DNA of 64,000 bases from Maribacter sp. HTCC2170 (GCF_000153165.2 NC_014472.1:3158001-3222000), one strand, 5' to 3'. Positions 37,437 to 45,510 are shown, numbered from the stretch's first letter. The notes: generated by a model not told the origin, from the sequence alone. Translations and numbers: made by a program.

Positions 37437-38174
37437 ATGAAAAAATCAATCATCTTATTATATGGAATTGTAGCTTATTTTGTCTTTCTAATTGCTTTTT
37501 TATATGCCATTGGGTTTGTAGGTAACATAATTGTTCCAAAATCAATAGACTCTGGTGCAGATACTACAATGTATTCTTCCATATTTATCAATGTAATATT
37601 ATTAAGTGTTTTTGCTTTGCAACATAGTATAATGGCGAGACCAAAATTTAAAGAATGGCTTAATTCCATTTTTAGTCAAGCTATGGAACGTAGCACTTAT
37701 ATTCTACTATCTAGTTTAGCTTTAATTTTAATCTATTGGCAATGGCAACCAATAACAACTATAGTTTGGGAAACCGAAAACACAATTCTTTCTAGTATTA
37801 TAACTGGAATATTTTTTCTAGGTTGGCTTATTGTTTTACTTTCTACGTTTATGATTAATCATTTTGAACTTTTTGGATTATCCCAAATTTTCGATAATCT
37901 AAAAAACAAACAAACTGCTAACCCAAAATTTCAAACCAACTATTTATATAAAATTGTTAGACATCCCATAATGCTAGGTTTTATAATCGCCTTTTGGGCA
38001 ACGCCTACTATGACAGTTGGACATTTACTATTTGCTCTAGTAACTACAATTTACATTTTTATAGCTGTAAAATATTTGGAGGAAAAAGACCTTCGTAAAT
38101 TTATTGGAGAAAAATATGAAACGTACCAAAAAGAAGTGCCCATGATTATTCCTTTCACTAAAAACAAGAGGTAG
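37437..38174 (+). CDS. mddA: methanethiol S-methyltransferase-like membrane protein (MddA/NnrU family)
   Basis: A polytopic membrane protein of 245 residues with about six helices. The C-terminal half fits MddA, which methylates methanethiol to dimethyl sulfide: HFELFGLSQIFDNL near 141-154, YKIVRHPIMLGFIIAFWATP near 171-190, TMTVGHLLFALVTT and VKYLEEKDLRKFIGEKYETY with VPMIIPF at the end. These are the isoprenylcysteine-methyltransferase-like SAM-binding motifs. It is the last gene of the three-gene cassette, next to OsmC, which suggests a shared role in thiol or sulfur stress (inference). Confidence 0.75.
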   Translation: MKKSIILLYGIVAYFVFLIAFLYAIGFVGNIIVPKSIDSGADTTMYSSIFINVILLSVFALQHSIMARPKFKEWLNSIFSQAMERSTYILLSSLALILIYWQWQPITTIVWETENTILSSIITGIFFLGWLIVLLSTFMINHFELFGLSQIFDNLKNKQTANPKFQTNYLYKIVRHPIMLGFIIAFWATPTMTVGHLLFALVTTIYIFIAVKYLEEKDLRKFIGEKYETYQKEVPMIIPFTKNKR

Positions 38175-38188
38175 ATAAAGAAAAAAAC

Positions 38189-38322
38189 TATGCCTAACAT
38201 TGTATAAAAGTAATAGCGGCTTGGGTTTTTATTCAAGCCGTTTTGCATTTAATTAAGTATCTTGTTTTCCGAAAAATAGTTGCATTCTAATCCGCTACTA
38301 CTCTTAAACTAGTACGTTGGCA
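38189..38322 (+). repeat. attC-like site 3 (after mddA)
   Basis: The left core TATGCCTAAC is an exact 10-base complement of GTTAGGCATA at 35843-35852, so AraC-OsmC-MddA form one cassette. The arm GTAATAGCGG pairs with CCGCTACTAC, and GGCTTG with CAAGCC in the centre. The right core is GTTGGCA at 38316. The arms resemble those of site 6. Confidence 0.72.
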
Positions 38323-38355
38323 GTAATTAAATCGAACATTCAATTCAAAATACAA

Positions 38356-39978
38356 ATGATAAAAAATTATTTAAAATTTTTAGTAGTAGCAATGCTTTTT
38401 AGCAGTTGTGAAAACGACAAAAAGCCAAATACGAAAATAGTTGAAATTGATCAAACAACTATCGGAAAGCACATTGAACGTCTAGCGTCCGATGAGTTTC
38501 TAGGAAGAAAACCATTTACTGAAGGGGAAATAAAGACCGTAAACTATTTAAAAGATGAGTTTGAAAAATTAGGAGTTTTACCAGGAAATGGTAGTAGTTT
38601 TTTTCAAGATGTTCCAATGGTAGAAATTACAGGAACTCCATCAGAAAAAATGATTATTTCAGGAAATAACGAAAGCTTTAATTTAGAATACTTAAAGGAT
38701 TTTGTTGCAACAACAAATAAAACAGAACCTGATCTAAACCTTGATAATTCAGAACTTGTATTTGCAGGTTATGGTATTGTTGCTCCTGAGTATGGATGGA
38801 ATGATTATGAAGGTATAGATTGGAAAGGAAAAACTGCTGTTGTTTTAATAAACGATCCTGGTTTTAATTCTGGTGATTCAACCTTATTTAAAGGAAATGA
38901 AATGACTTACTATGGACGTTGGACTTACAAATATGAAGAAGCTGCAAGACAAGGTGCCGATGGGCTTATAATTATTCATGATACAGAACCAGCTTCCTAT
39001 GGTTGGAATGTAATTGAATCTGGTTGGACCGGTGCACGGTTAATTATAGAAAGTGATTTACCTCAATTAAATATTGAGTCATGGATCAGTGGTGAAAGTG
39101 CTGAGAAAATGTTTGAAATTTCAACAATGAAAGGTCAAGACTATAAAACACTTTCTAGAAATAAAAACTTTAAACCAATTGCATTAGACTTAAAAGTTTC
39201 AGTAAAAATTAAAAATGAAATTAAGAAAGATGTTTCCAAAAATGTAGTTGCTCTTATACCAGGTACGGACAGAAAAGACGAGTTTATTATATACTCAGCT
39301 CATTGGGATCATTTTGGCGTGGGTAAAGCTATCAATGGTGACTCGATCTACAATGGATCAGTAGATAACGCATCTGGCACGGCAGGTTTATTAGCAATTG
39401 CCGAAGCGTTCAAAAAATCTGAAGCTACTAAACGTTCAATCGTCCTATTAGCTGTTACAGGAGAAGAGCAAGGCTTGTTAGGATCAGCGTATTATTCAGA
39501 AAACCCAATTTTTAGTCCTAAGAAAACAATAGCAAACATTAATATTGATGCGCTTGATAGTCCCGGGAAAATGAAAGATTTAACAATTACAGGTTTTGGT
39601 CAATCTGAAATGGATGAATATGCCAAAGAAGCTGCTAATCAACAAAACAGGTACATTATTCCTGATCCAGAAGCAGAAAAAGGATATTTCTTTAGATCAG
39701 ATCATTTCAATTTTGCAAAAATTGGAATCCCTGCCTTGTATGCAAGTGGTTCTTATGAAGGGTTTGATCTTAGTATTGAAGAAATAAAAAAGTACAATGA
39801 TAATTATCGTATGTATAAATATCATCAACCTTCTGACGAATACAATTCTGAGACGACAGAATTAAGTGGTGTTCAATTAGATTTACAACTATTTTTTAAT
39901 GTCGGCTTTAAATTATCTAATGAAGAATATTTCCCAAAATGGTACAATGGAAGTGAATTTAAAGCTGCTAGAAAATAA
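38356..39978 (+). CDS. M28 family peptidase lipoprotein with PA insert
   Basis: A secreted zinc aminopeptidase of 540 residues. The ATG at 38356 gives a lipoprotein signal (FLVVAMLFSSCEN); the earlier TTG at 38317 lies inside the attC core. A PA domain (about 110-280) includes FAGYGIVAPEYGWNDYEGI. The M28 domain has the zinc ligands in YSAHWDHFGVG, GSVDNASGTAGLL, VTGEEQGLLGSAY, NIDALDSPG and FFRSDHFNFAK. It probably releases N-terminal residues from peptides outside the cytoplasm. It fills its own cassette, whose closing core is degenerate. Confidence 0.88.
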   Translation: MIKNYLKFLVVAMLFSSCENDKKPNTKIVEIDQTTIGKHIERLASDEFLGRKPFTEGEIKTVNYLKDEFEKLGVLPGNGSSFFQDVPMVEITGTPSEKMIISGNNESFNLEYLKDFVATTNKTEPDLNLDNSELVFAGYGIVAPEYGWNDYEGIDWKGKTAVVLINDPGFNSGDSTLFKGNEMTYYGRWTYKYEEAARQGADGLIIIHDTEPASYGWNVIESGWTGARLIIESDLPQLNIESWISGESAEKMFEISTMKGQDYKTLSRNKNFKPIALDLKVSVKIKNEIKKDVSKNVVALIPGTDRKDEFIIYSAHWDHFGVGKAINGDSIYNGSVDNASGTAGLLAIAEAFKKSEATKRSIVLLAVTGEEQGLLGSAYYSENPIFSPKKTIANINIDALDSPGKMKDLTITGFGQSEMDEYAKEAANQQNRYIIPDPEAEKGYFFRSDHFNFAKIGIPALYASGSYEGFDLSIEEIKKYNDNYRMYKYHQPSDEYNSETTELSGVQLDLQLFFNVGFKLSNEEYFPKWYNGSEFKAARK

Positions 39979-39982
39979 AACT

Positions 39983-40118
39983 ATAGAACAACGTATATAA
40001 TTCATTGCTTGTTCTCGCCTACTTACGAAAATCCTCGCGGATTTTCCTAAGGTTAGGTTTACTTTTGTTAAATTAGTTGAGCTAGACTCGCAACTAAACC
40101 ATACACCTAACGTTGTGC
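39983..40118 (+). repeat. attC-like site 4 (after the M28 peptidase), left core degenerate
   Basis: The arms closely match site 1: AACGTATATAATTCATTGC on the left, GCAACTAAACCATACAC on the right and a central hairpin GAAAATCC/GGATTTTC. The right core is GTTGTGC at 40112. The left core reads ATAGAAC and does not complement the opening of its own cassette (GTTGGCAGTA), so it has decayed or been exchanged. Confidence 0.6.
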
Positions 40119-40137
40119 GTAATTAAGCCAAACGAAA

Positions 40138-41118
40138 ATGAAAACACCTTTTAAGGTATTATTTTTACTCTTCCTGACTATTTTTAGCACGAAATCTTTT
40201 TCACAGAAAATGGTCGAACATTACGACCCAGTAAAAAATGATAGCCTAAGAGTTGGAATAGGGGAAAATGACTTTTTACCTTTTATTCAAAAAGGGTATA
40301 CCATAATGCTTCCTGAAAATAAGATAATAAAAGGCGTGCTAATTTTCCTCGAAGATTCAAAGTATGACAACAAGAATAGGAGCTCAAAGCAGATGTATAT
40401 TCAAGCATCGGAAAAAGACTTTGCAGTATTATCTATTTCAACCGAAATTCCTCTTGATTTTTACTTTTCAAAATCATCTATGATTTCTACGCATAAGCTA
40501 ATTCGAGAAGTCTTTAAAAAACATCATTTACCAAATGACAACATTTTCTTTTTGGGAGCGAGTTTAGTCGGACATAGAGCGATGCGATATATTAAATTTA
40601 TGAAAGAGAGTGACTTCGAATTTCAATTGAAAATAAAAGGTATTGTCACTTGCAACTTCACAATGGATTTTACAAGAAAATGGTACCAACATAAACGTGA
40701 CATAAGACTTAATCGAATTGACCTTTGGGAACCAAAATTTATTAACTTTCTATTGGAAACGTACTTGGGAGGAACACCAAAAACCAATCCTGAAAATTAT
40801 AACAACTTCTCATCGTATAGCTACTTTGATGAAAAGAATGAAAATGTTAAGATTTACAAAGACTATGGAGTTCGAGCGTATATAGAACCCGCAATAAAAT
40901 ATAAGCTGACAAAACAACTAAGAACCTTATACGAGAATAATTCGACAGATATAGTTGGCTTTTTAGCTGAATTGAAACTAGCAGGAAATGAAAATACCGA
41001 ATTAATAGTATTACAACCCGAGGACAATCCATCAACCACAAAGAATACTCAATCAACTTGGGATGCAATAAATAAAGATGAACTTATGGATTGGATTCAA
41101 AAGCAGACGAAAAAATAA
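40138..41118 (+). CDS. secreted alpha/beta-hydrolase-like protein of unknown function
   Basis: A 326-residue protein with a signal peptide (LFLLFLTIFSTKSFSQ). A nucleophile-elbow-like stretch, FFLGASLVGHRAMRYIKF near 137-154, suggests an alpha/beta hydrolase fold. A lipase-like preceding strand (KGVLIFLEDSKYDN) would hold the oxyanion hole. A catalytic acid and His cannot be placed with confidence. I do not recognise a named family. It fills one cassette bounded by well-matched cores. Confidence 0.6.
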   Translation: MKTPFKVLFLLFLTIFSTKSFSQKMVEHYDPVKNDSLRVGIGENDFLPFIQKGYTIMLPENKIIKGVLIFLEDSKYDNKNRSSKQMYIQASEKDFAVLSISTEIPLDFYFSKSSMISTHKLIREVFKKHHLPNDNIFFLGASLVGHRAMRYIKFMKESDFEFQLKIKGIVTCNFTMDFTRKWYQHKRDIRLNRIDLWEPKFINFLLETYLGGTPKTNPENYNNFSSYSYFDEKNENVKIYKDYGVRAYIEPAIKYKLTKQLRTLYENNSTDIVGFLAELKLAGNENTELIVLQPEDNPSTTKNTQSTWDAINKDELMDWIQKQTKK

Positions 41119-41119
41119 C

Positions 41120-41192
41120 TACGCACAACAACGGGTATAATAAATGGCTGTTGTTAGGCTTAAATAATGGTCGTTGTACAAACACGTTATGT
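41120..41192 (+). repeat. attC-like site 5 (short form)
   Basis: The left core TACGCACAAC is an exact 10-base complement of GTTGTGCGTA at 40112-40121, the opening of the same cassette. The right core is GTTATGT at 41186. At 73 bp it is the shortest site, close to the minimum size of integron attC sites. Confidence 0.68.
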
Positions 41193-41357
41193 GTAAGCAT
41201 GTCAAAGAATGAAAATATAAGCCCTCACTAATATAACTAACTACAACAATGTATAAAAGCAATAGCGGTTTAGGGTTTAACTTGAATCGCTATTTTCTAT
41301 TAAATTAGTATCTTGAAAAGAAGTGTGCTATTATACCCTATTGATCTTATACGAGAC
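41187..41357 (+). other. tiny ORF-less cassette
   Basis: About 170 bases lie between the right core of site 5 and that of site 6, and most of them are site 6 itself. I find no credible ORF. The closing core CTACAAC does not complement the opening GTTATGT, so this may be a remnant of a deleted cassette. Confidence 0.45.
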
Positions 41358-41364
41358 GTTGTAA
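41241..41364 (+). repeat. attC-like site 6
   Basis: The left core CTACAAC and right core GTTGTAA (41358) are complementary over six bases. The arms AATGTATAAAAGCAATAGCGG resemble those of site 3 and pair internally with CGCTATT. It precedes the alpha/beta hydrolase-TPR gene. Confidence 0.6.
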
Positions 41365-41391
41365 CAATCATTAACCTATTGCATCTTTAAT

Positions 41392-42942
41392 ATGGACACT
41401 AATTCAAAAATAATGCGATTAACCATATTGATAACCTGTATCGTTCTATCCACAATATCTTATGGCCAGACATCATTAAAAGAAATAAACCTAATCAGCG
41501 GAAAGCATAAAGTAGGTTTTAAACATTATACAATTATAGATAGCACGAGAACCTATCAAATTAGAAATGACTTTAACAATCAATTCATTGATAGACCAAT
41601 TCCTATCAGCATTTGGTATCCCGCAAAAATTCAAAAAAATATTTCCAAACAGTTAGCTGTTTTGGATTATTTGGAGATTTTAAAAGAAGAGGAAGAATGG
41701 GAAAACTTGCCAAACGATTTTTTACTGGATTGGTTCCCATACTTATGGAATACGCCCGATAATAGAGCACATCTTTCTGAAAAAGTCAATGCTTTTTCAA
41801 ATTCAACTTTTTTAATTGGTAAATTTCCAGTTGTAGTATATGCGCCAAGTTACCAAGCTTCATCAATTGAGAATTTTACACTGTTCGAATATTTAGCTAG
41901 CAATGGTTTTGTAGTGATATCAAGTCCTTCAAGAGGAACAGATACAAGATGGTTGGAAGGAGGAACTACAAAAGATATGGAAACACAATCTAGAGATGTT
42001 GAACTTCTTTTGAAAGAAATTAATAAATACGAAAATATAGACTTTGACCGAATAGCTCTTATGGGATTTAGTTTTGGTGGACTTTCCAACGCTATAACAG
42101 TAATGAAAAATAAGAACGTAAAAGCAATTGTGAGCTTAGATGGAACGGAAAGATATAATTACCCTGTCCTGGAAAAATCACCTTACTTTAATTTAGAAAA
42201 GTTTACTATTCCATATATCCATTTTGCTCAAAAAGAAATTCCAGAAGAGGTTTTGACCAGTGATAAAATTCCTGCCGAATTGAATTACAAATTCCAATTA
42301 TATGACTCATTGAAATATAGCAAGGCGTACAGTTATAAATTACACGACCTAACTCATTCCTATTTTAGTTCTTTCGGTGTTTTATTTGCCAACAGAGATA
42401 AAAGGCAAGACAAAAGTGATAATAAAGTTATGGCATCCTATAAACTAGTTTCTGAACATACTTTACAGTTTTTAAATGCGACTTTGCAAAATGACAAGTA
42501 TGGAAAGGAGTTTATTGAAAATAGCCCTGATAAAAATGGTTTTTCTGAAACTTTGATTTCAAAAAAAATGAAACAAGTAAAAACGGGGGAATTCGATTAT
42601 AAAGATTTTAACGATTTAGCATTCAATCAAGGTTATAAAGATTTAATTCCGTTATATCAAAGAACAATTACCAAACATCCAGAGCTTGAGCTTCAAGAAG
42701 GTATGCTAAACACCTTAGGTTTGCGATTGTCACTTAATTCCAAACAGATAGAACAAGGTGTTAATGTCTTTTTGTTAGCTTTACATATATATCCGAAATC
42801 AGCAAATCTTTATGATAGTTTAGCTGAAGGTTATTTCTACAATAAAGATTTTAAAAATGCTATTTCCAATTACAAAAAGTCGTTGGAAATAAATCCTGAA
42901 AACCAAAATGCAATTGATAGGTTAAAACAACTTCGGGAATAA
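41392..42942 (+). CDS. secreted alpha/beta hydrolase with C-terminal TPR
   Basis: A 516-residue exported enzyme with a signal peptide (LTILITCIVLSTISYGQ). The platelet-activating-factor-acetylhydrolase-like hydrolase domain has ISIWYPAKIQ, KFPVVVYAPSYQASSIENFT, and the nucleophile elbow ALMGFSFGGLSNA near 222-234. The catalytic His is probably in LHDLTHSYFSSF near 318-329. The last 100 residues form TPR helices (SANLYDSLAEGYFYNKDFKN, then SLEINPENQNAIDRLKQL). The fusion is common in Bacteroidota esterase-like proteins. The substrate is unknown. Confidence 0.8.
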   Translation: MDTNSKIMRLTILITCIVLSTISYGQTSLKEINLISGKHKVGFKHYTIIDSTRTYQIRNDFNNQFIDRPIPISIWYPAKIQKNISKQLAVLDYLEILKEEEEWENLPNDFLLDWFPYLWNTPDNRAHLSEKVNAFSNSTFLIGKFPVVVYAPSYQASSIENFTLFEYLASNGFVVISSPSRGTDTRWLEGGTTKDMETQSRDVELLLKEINKYENIDFDRIALMGFSFGGLSNAITVMKNKNVKAIVSLDGTERYNYPVLEKSPYFNLEKFTIPYIHFAQKEIPEEVLTSDKIPAELNYKFQLYDSLKYSKAYSYKLHDLTHSYFSSFGVLFANRDKRQDKSDNKVMASYKLVSEHTLQFLNATLQNDKYGKEFIENSPDKNGFSETLISKKMKQVKTGEFDYKDFNDLAFNQGYKDLIPLYQRTITKHPELELQEGMLNTLGLRLSLNSKQIEQGVNVFLLALHIYPKSANLYDSLAEGYFYNKDFKNAISNYKKSLEINPENQNAIDRLKQLRE

Positions 42943-42953
42943 AGCCAGCAGGT

Positions 42954-43080
42954 AACAAACCTTATAATCAATTGCGGCTGAATTCCTAAACGGAAATCCT
43001 CGCTCATTAACTAACTTTATGCTATGACGGAAAAGTCCGGTGAACATTTTCCGCAACGCATCATGGCCGAGACGTTAGCA
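42954..43080 (+). repeat. attC-like site 7
   Basis: The left core AACAAAC leads into CTTATAATCAATTGCGG, and the right arm CCGCAACGCATCATGGCC ends at core GTTAGCA (43074). The central stems are CCTAAACGG and GAAAAGTCCGG-like. The left core does not complement the opening of its cassette (GTTGTAACAA), so this site is less certain than its neighbours. Confidence 0.52.
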
Positions 43081-43096
43081 CACATAAAAAACGATA

Positions 43097-43768
43097 ATGA
43101 AAAATTTTAAAGGAAATTTAATTTTGATTTTATTGGTATTAGGAATTTCAAGTTGTCAACAAAACAAAACTAAGATTTTGATAATTGGAGATTCTATTTC
43201 GATAGGATACACCCCCTTTGTTTCTGAAAATTTAAAGGGTATAGCAGATGTATACCATAATCCTGGAAATGCACAACATACAGGGACTGGACTAGAAAGT
43301 ATTGAAACCTGGGTTGGAGATAATGATTGGGATGCAATTCAATTTAACTGGGGATTATGGGATTTATGTTATCGCCACGCTGATTCTAAAGTTCAAGGAA
43401 ACAGGGATAAAGAAAATGGGAAAATCACTTTTACGATGGATGAATATGCTTCTAATCTTGATTCAATTGTTACTATCCTAAAAACGACAAGTAAAGCTAA
43501 ATTAATTTTTTTAACTACATCTTTTGTGCCCGAAAATGAGGCTGGTAGATATAAAAACGATGCAATAAGGTATAATGACGCAGCAAAAAAGATAATGCAA
43601 AAACATTCGATTATTGTAAATGATATATATGAACAATCTATTCCAATTCACCAAAAATATGGAAAGGGATTAGATGATGTTCATTATTCAAATCTAGGAT
43701 ATGAAAAACTAAGTGAACTAGTGACAAATTTTCTGAAAACAGAAATAGAATCAATGAATAACAAGTGA
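43097..43768 (+). CDS. SGNH/GDSL-family hydrolase lipoprotein
   Basis: A secreted hydrolase of 223 residues with lipoprotein signal MKNFKGNLILILLVLGISSC. SGNH blocks are visible: block I ILIIGDSISIGYTPFV with the catalytic Ser near 33, block III WGLWDL replacing the usual GxND, and block V DDVHYSNLGYEKLSELV with Asp/His near 201-204. Such enzymes are esterases or carbohydrate deacetylases. It is the last confident gene of the cassette array. Confidence 0.82.
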   Translation: MKNFKGNLILILLVLGISSCQQNKTKILIIGDSISIGYTPFVSENLKGIADVYHNPGNAQHTGTGLESIETWVGDNDWDAIQFNWGLWDLCYRHADSKVQGNRDKENGKITFTMDEYASNLDSIVTILKTTSKAKLIFLTTSFVPENEAGRYKNDAIRYNDAAKKIMQKHSIIVNDIYEQSIPIHQKYGKGLDDVHYSNLGYEKLSELVTNFLKTEIESMNNK

Positions 43769-43772
43769 TTAC

Positions 43773-43975
43773 GTGTGCTAACAATAAATATAATCAATAC
43801 GGGCCGATTTGGGCAATTTGAACTTTAGAGCATTTAATAAACAATGTAACGGTCTGATAAGTTGTAGCTTCGAAATCCCGCACTACGCATATTCGAGATT
43901 TTGGATCGGTTTGGATAGATGATGTGCAGATAGAAATTATAAAATAAAAACGACTCGTATACGAGGCCGTTACGA
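43773..43975 (+). repeat. attC-like site 8, right end of the array
   Basis: The left core GTGTGCTAAC is an exact 10-base complement of GTTAGCACAC at 43074-43083, the opening of the SGNH cassette. The best right core is GTTACGA at 43969, preceded by TATACGAGGCC, which resembles the end of site 6. At 200 bp the site is long, and its interior pairing is less clear. Confidence 0.55.
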
Positions 43976-44042
43976 AGGAAACTTTTTATTATCTTGTTGA
44001 ACAACCATCTGAATTCGCTTTCAGAAAACAAAAACACCGATT

Positions 44043-44450
44043 ATGAATCCAGTTATCAGAAATATTTTAGCGGTAATCGCTGGATGGCTTGGGGGTAGCA
44101 TTGTAAATATGGGTTTAATACAACTAGGTCATAAATTAATCCCTATCGAAGGTATTGACCCCAATGACATGACTGCCTTGGCTGAAATCATGCCTACGCT
44201 GGATTTTAAATATTTTATATTCCCTTTTCTGGCACATGCCCTTGGTACACTGGCCGGTGCGGCTATTGCCTTTATGATTGCGGCTACCTTCAAAATGAAA
44301 TTTGCATTAGCTATTGGGGCTTTATTCCTTATCGGAGGAATTATAGTAAGTACCATGTTACCTGGTCCAACTTGGTTCACAGTTGTAGATATTTTATTGG
44401 CCTATATTCCAATGGCTTGGTTGGGAGGCAAATTGGCAAATAAAACATAA
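44043..44450 (+). CDS. four-helix membrane protein (paralogue of 47524-47940)
   Basis: A 135-residue inner-membrane protein with about four helices, starting NILAVIAGWLGGSIVNMGLI and ending in YIPMAWLGGKLANKT. The arrangement of GG-rich first helix, polar loop with PxxL, and final GG helix matches the protein at 47524-47940. No function is known. Its last base is the A of the next gene's ATG (ATAATG overlap). It is the first gene right of the cassette array. Confidence 0.7.
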   Translation: MNPVIRNILAVIAGWLGGSIVNMGLIQLGHKLIPIEGIDPNDMTALAEIMPTLDFKYFIFPFLAHALGTLAGAAIAFMIAATFKMKFALAIGALFLIGGIIVSTMLPGPTWFTVVDILLAYIPMAWLGGKLANKT

Positions 44451-44638
44451 TGTACCCTTATCATAACAGAATAAAGCAACGGATCAACAACAATGAATTG
44501 ATCAATTATGAATATGTACAGAAATATAAAAACATTTCACCATGTCTATTGCTGTATTTTTCAACTGAACCCAAAATAAGACCCATTCGCGAGCACAGAT
44601 TTGAAGAATATGAAAGAATACTTAAAGTTTCGAAATAA
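44450..44638 (+). CDS. small conserved hypothetical protein (MYPYHNRIKQRI type)
   Basis: A 62-residue soluble protein starting MYPYHNRIKQRINNNEL and ending RPIREHRFEEYERILKV. I recall similar short proteins with the same opening and the TEPxxRPIRxHR stretch in other Bacteroidota. The function is unknown. Its ATG overlaps the previous stop, so it is probably translated together with the membrane protein before it. Confidence 0.65.
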   Translation: MYPYHNRIKQRINNNELINYEYVQKYKNISPCLLLYFSTEPKIRPIREHRFEEYERILKVSK

Positions 44639-44700
44639 ATCTTGATATCTCGTTCGAATGATAAAATGGAAAAAACTCGTTTAATCCTAAAACCATAATA

Positions 44701-44937
44701 ATGAAAAAAATGACCTGTAAACAACTTGGGGGAGCCTGTGATTTAGTATTTGAAGCTGAAACCTTCGAAGAAATGGCCGAAATGAGTAAAAAACATGGCA
44801 TGGAAATGTTCCAAAAAAATGATATGGCACATTTAAGGGCCATGAAAGAAATGAAAGACAAGATGCAGGCTCCCGATGCAATGGCCAACTGGTATGATGG
44901 TAAAAGAAAAGAGTTTAATTCCTTGCCAGAAGTTTGA
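44701..44937 (+). CDS. DUF1059-like small protein
   Basis: A 78-residue soluble protein. KKMTCKQLGGACDLVFEAET with two Cys near the N-terminus matches DUF1059, followed by a helical region FEEMAEMSKKHGMEMF. The tail MKEMKDKMQAPDAMANWYDG is longer than in simple DUF1059 proteins. The function is unknown. Confidence 0.75.
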   Translation: MKKMTCKQLGGACDLVFEAETFEEMAEMSKKHGMEMFQKNDMAHLRAMKEMKDKMQAPDAMANWYDGKRKEFNSLPEV

Positions 44938-44967
44938 TATTCAATGTAGAGGAGAGTTTTTCTAACT

Positions 44968-45423
44968 ATGATGAAAAGTACTGTAATCAGACCATACCAG
45001 CCATCAGATAAAAAGCATTTGGTGAAAATTTTCAATCTGAATACTCCAAAATATTTTGACAAGGGTGAAGTTATAGACTTTGAAAAGTATTTGAAGCAAA
45101 GAGCTGACACCTATTTGGTAACCGAACTGAACAATGAGATTGTTGGTGGGGCAGGGTATTATATCAACAACCAAGAAAGATCTGGGCACATTACTTGGAT
45201 TTTTTTTAATCCTAAATATTCAGGACAAGGGTTAGGAAGAGAGATTGTTGCATATTGCTTATCAATTTTAGAAAATGATGAGCGTGTACACAAATTTGTA
45301 GTTACAACATCGCAACTCGCCTATAGGTTTTTTGAAAAATTTGGTTATTCACTTAGCAGAACAGAGAAAGACTATTGGGGAAAAGGTCTTGATCTATATG
45401 AAATAGAAATGTTGAAAAAATGA
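44968..45423 (+). CDS. GNAT family N-acetyltransferase
   Basis: A 151-residue acetyltransferase. The acetyl-CoA-binding loop NPKYSGQGLGREIVAYCLSI is at about 75-94, with YRFFEKFGYSLSRTEKDYWG following. The substrate is unknown. Spacing of 30 bp to the DUF1059 gene suggests a shared transcript. Confidence 0.85.
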   Translation: MMKSTVIRPYQPSDKKHLVKIFNLNTPKYFDKGEVIDFEKYLKQRADTYLVTELNNEIVGGAGYYINNQERSGHITWIFFNPKYSGQGLGREIVAYCLSILENDERVHKFVVTTSQLAYRFFEKFGYSLSRTEKDYWGKGLDLYEIEMLKK

Positions 45424-45510
45424 AGTGTTAATAATTGAGATTATAGCACCTAGATAGTTTTGTCTTCATAAATTTAGGTGAAATGACAAATTCCTAATCA
45501 TAGCGTATCA

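Larger units (their letters stand above)
32847..43975 (+). mobile_element. integron-like gene cassette array without integrase (CALIN-like)
   Basis: Seven gene-bearing segments and one tiny ORF-less segment follow one another, all with genes on the plus strand, separated by imperfect inverted repeats of 73-221 bp. Each repeat ends in a GTTRRRY-like core. In five segments the first 10 bases are exactly complementary to the 10 bases that open the repeat at the far end of the same segment. That is the geometry expected when cassettes circularise through attC. No tyrosine recombinase gene is in the window. Most intergenic space is repeat, and genes start close to the 5' boundary. The call is structural; no covariance-model search was possible. 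Confidence 0.72.

Noticed and set aside
32700-44042. CRISPR array or MITE family as the explanation for the repeats
   Set aside because: The repeats are not regularly spaced short units, and a MITE would not explain why each opening core matches the closing core of its own segment.
44622-45110. 162-residue minus-strand ORF
   Set aside because: It lies opposite two well-supported plus-strand genes (DUF1059-like and GNAT); its composition is typical of a shadow frame.
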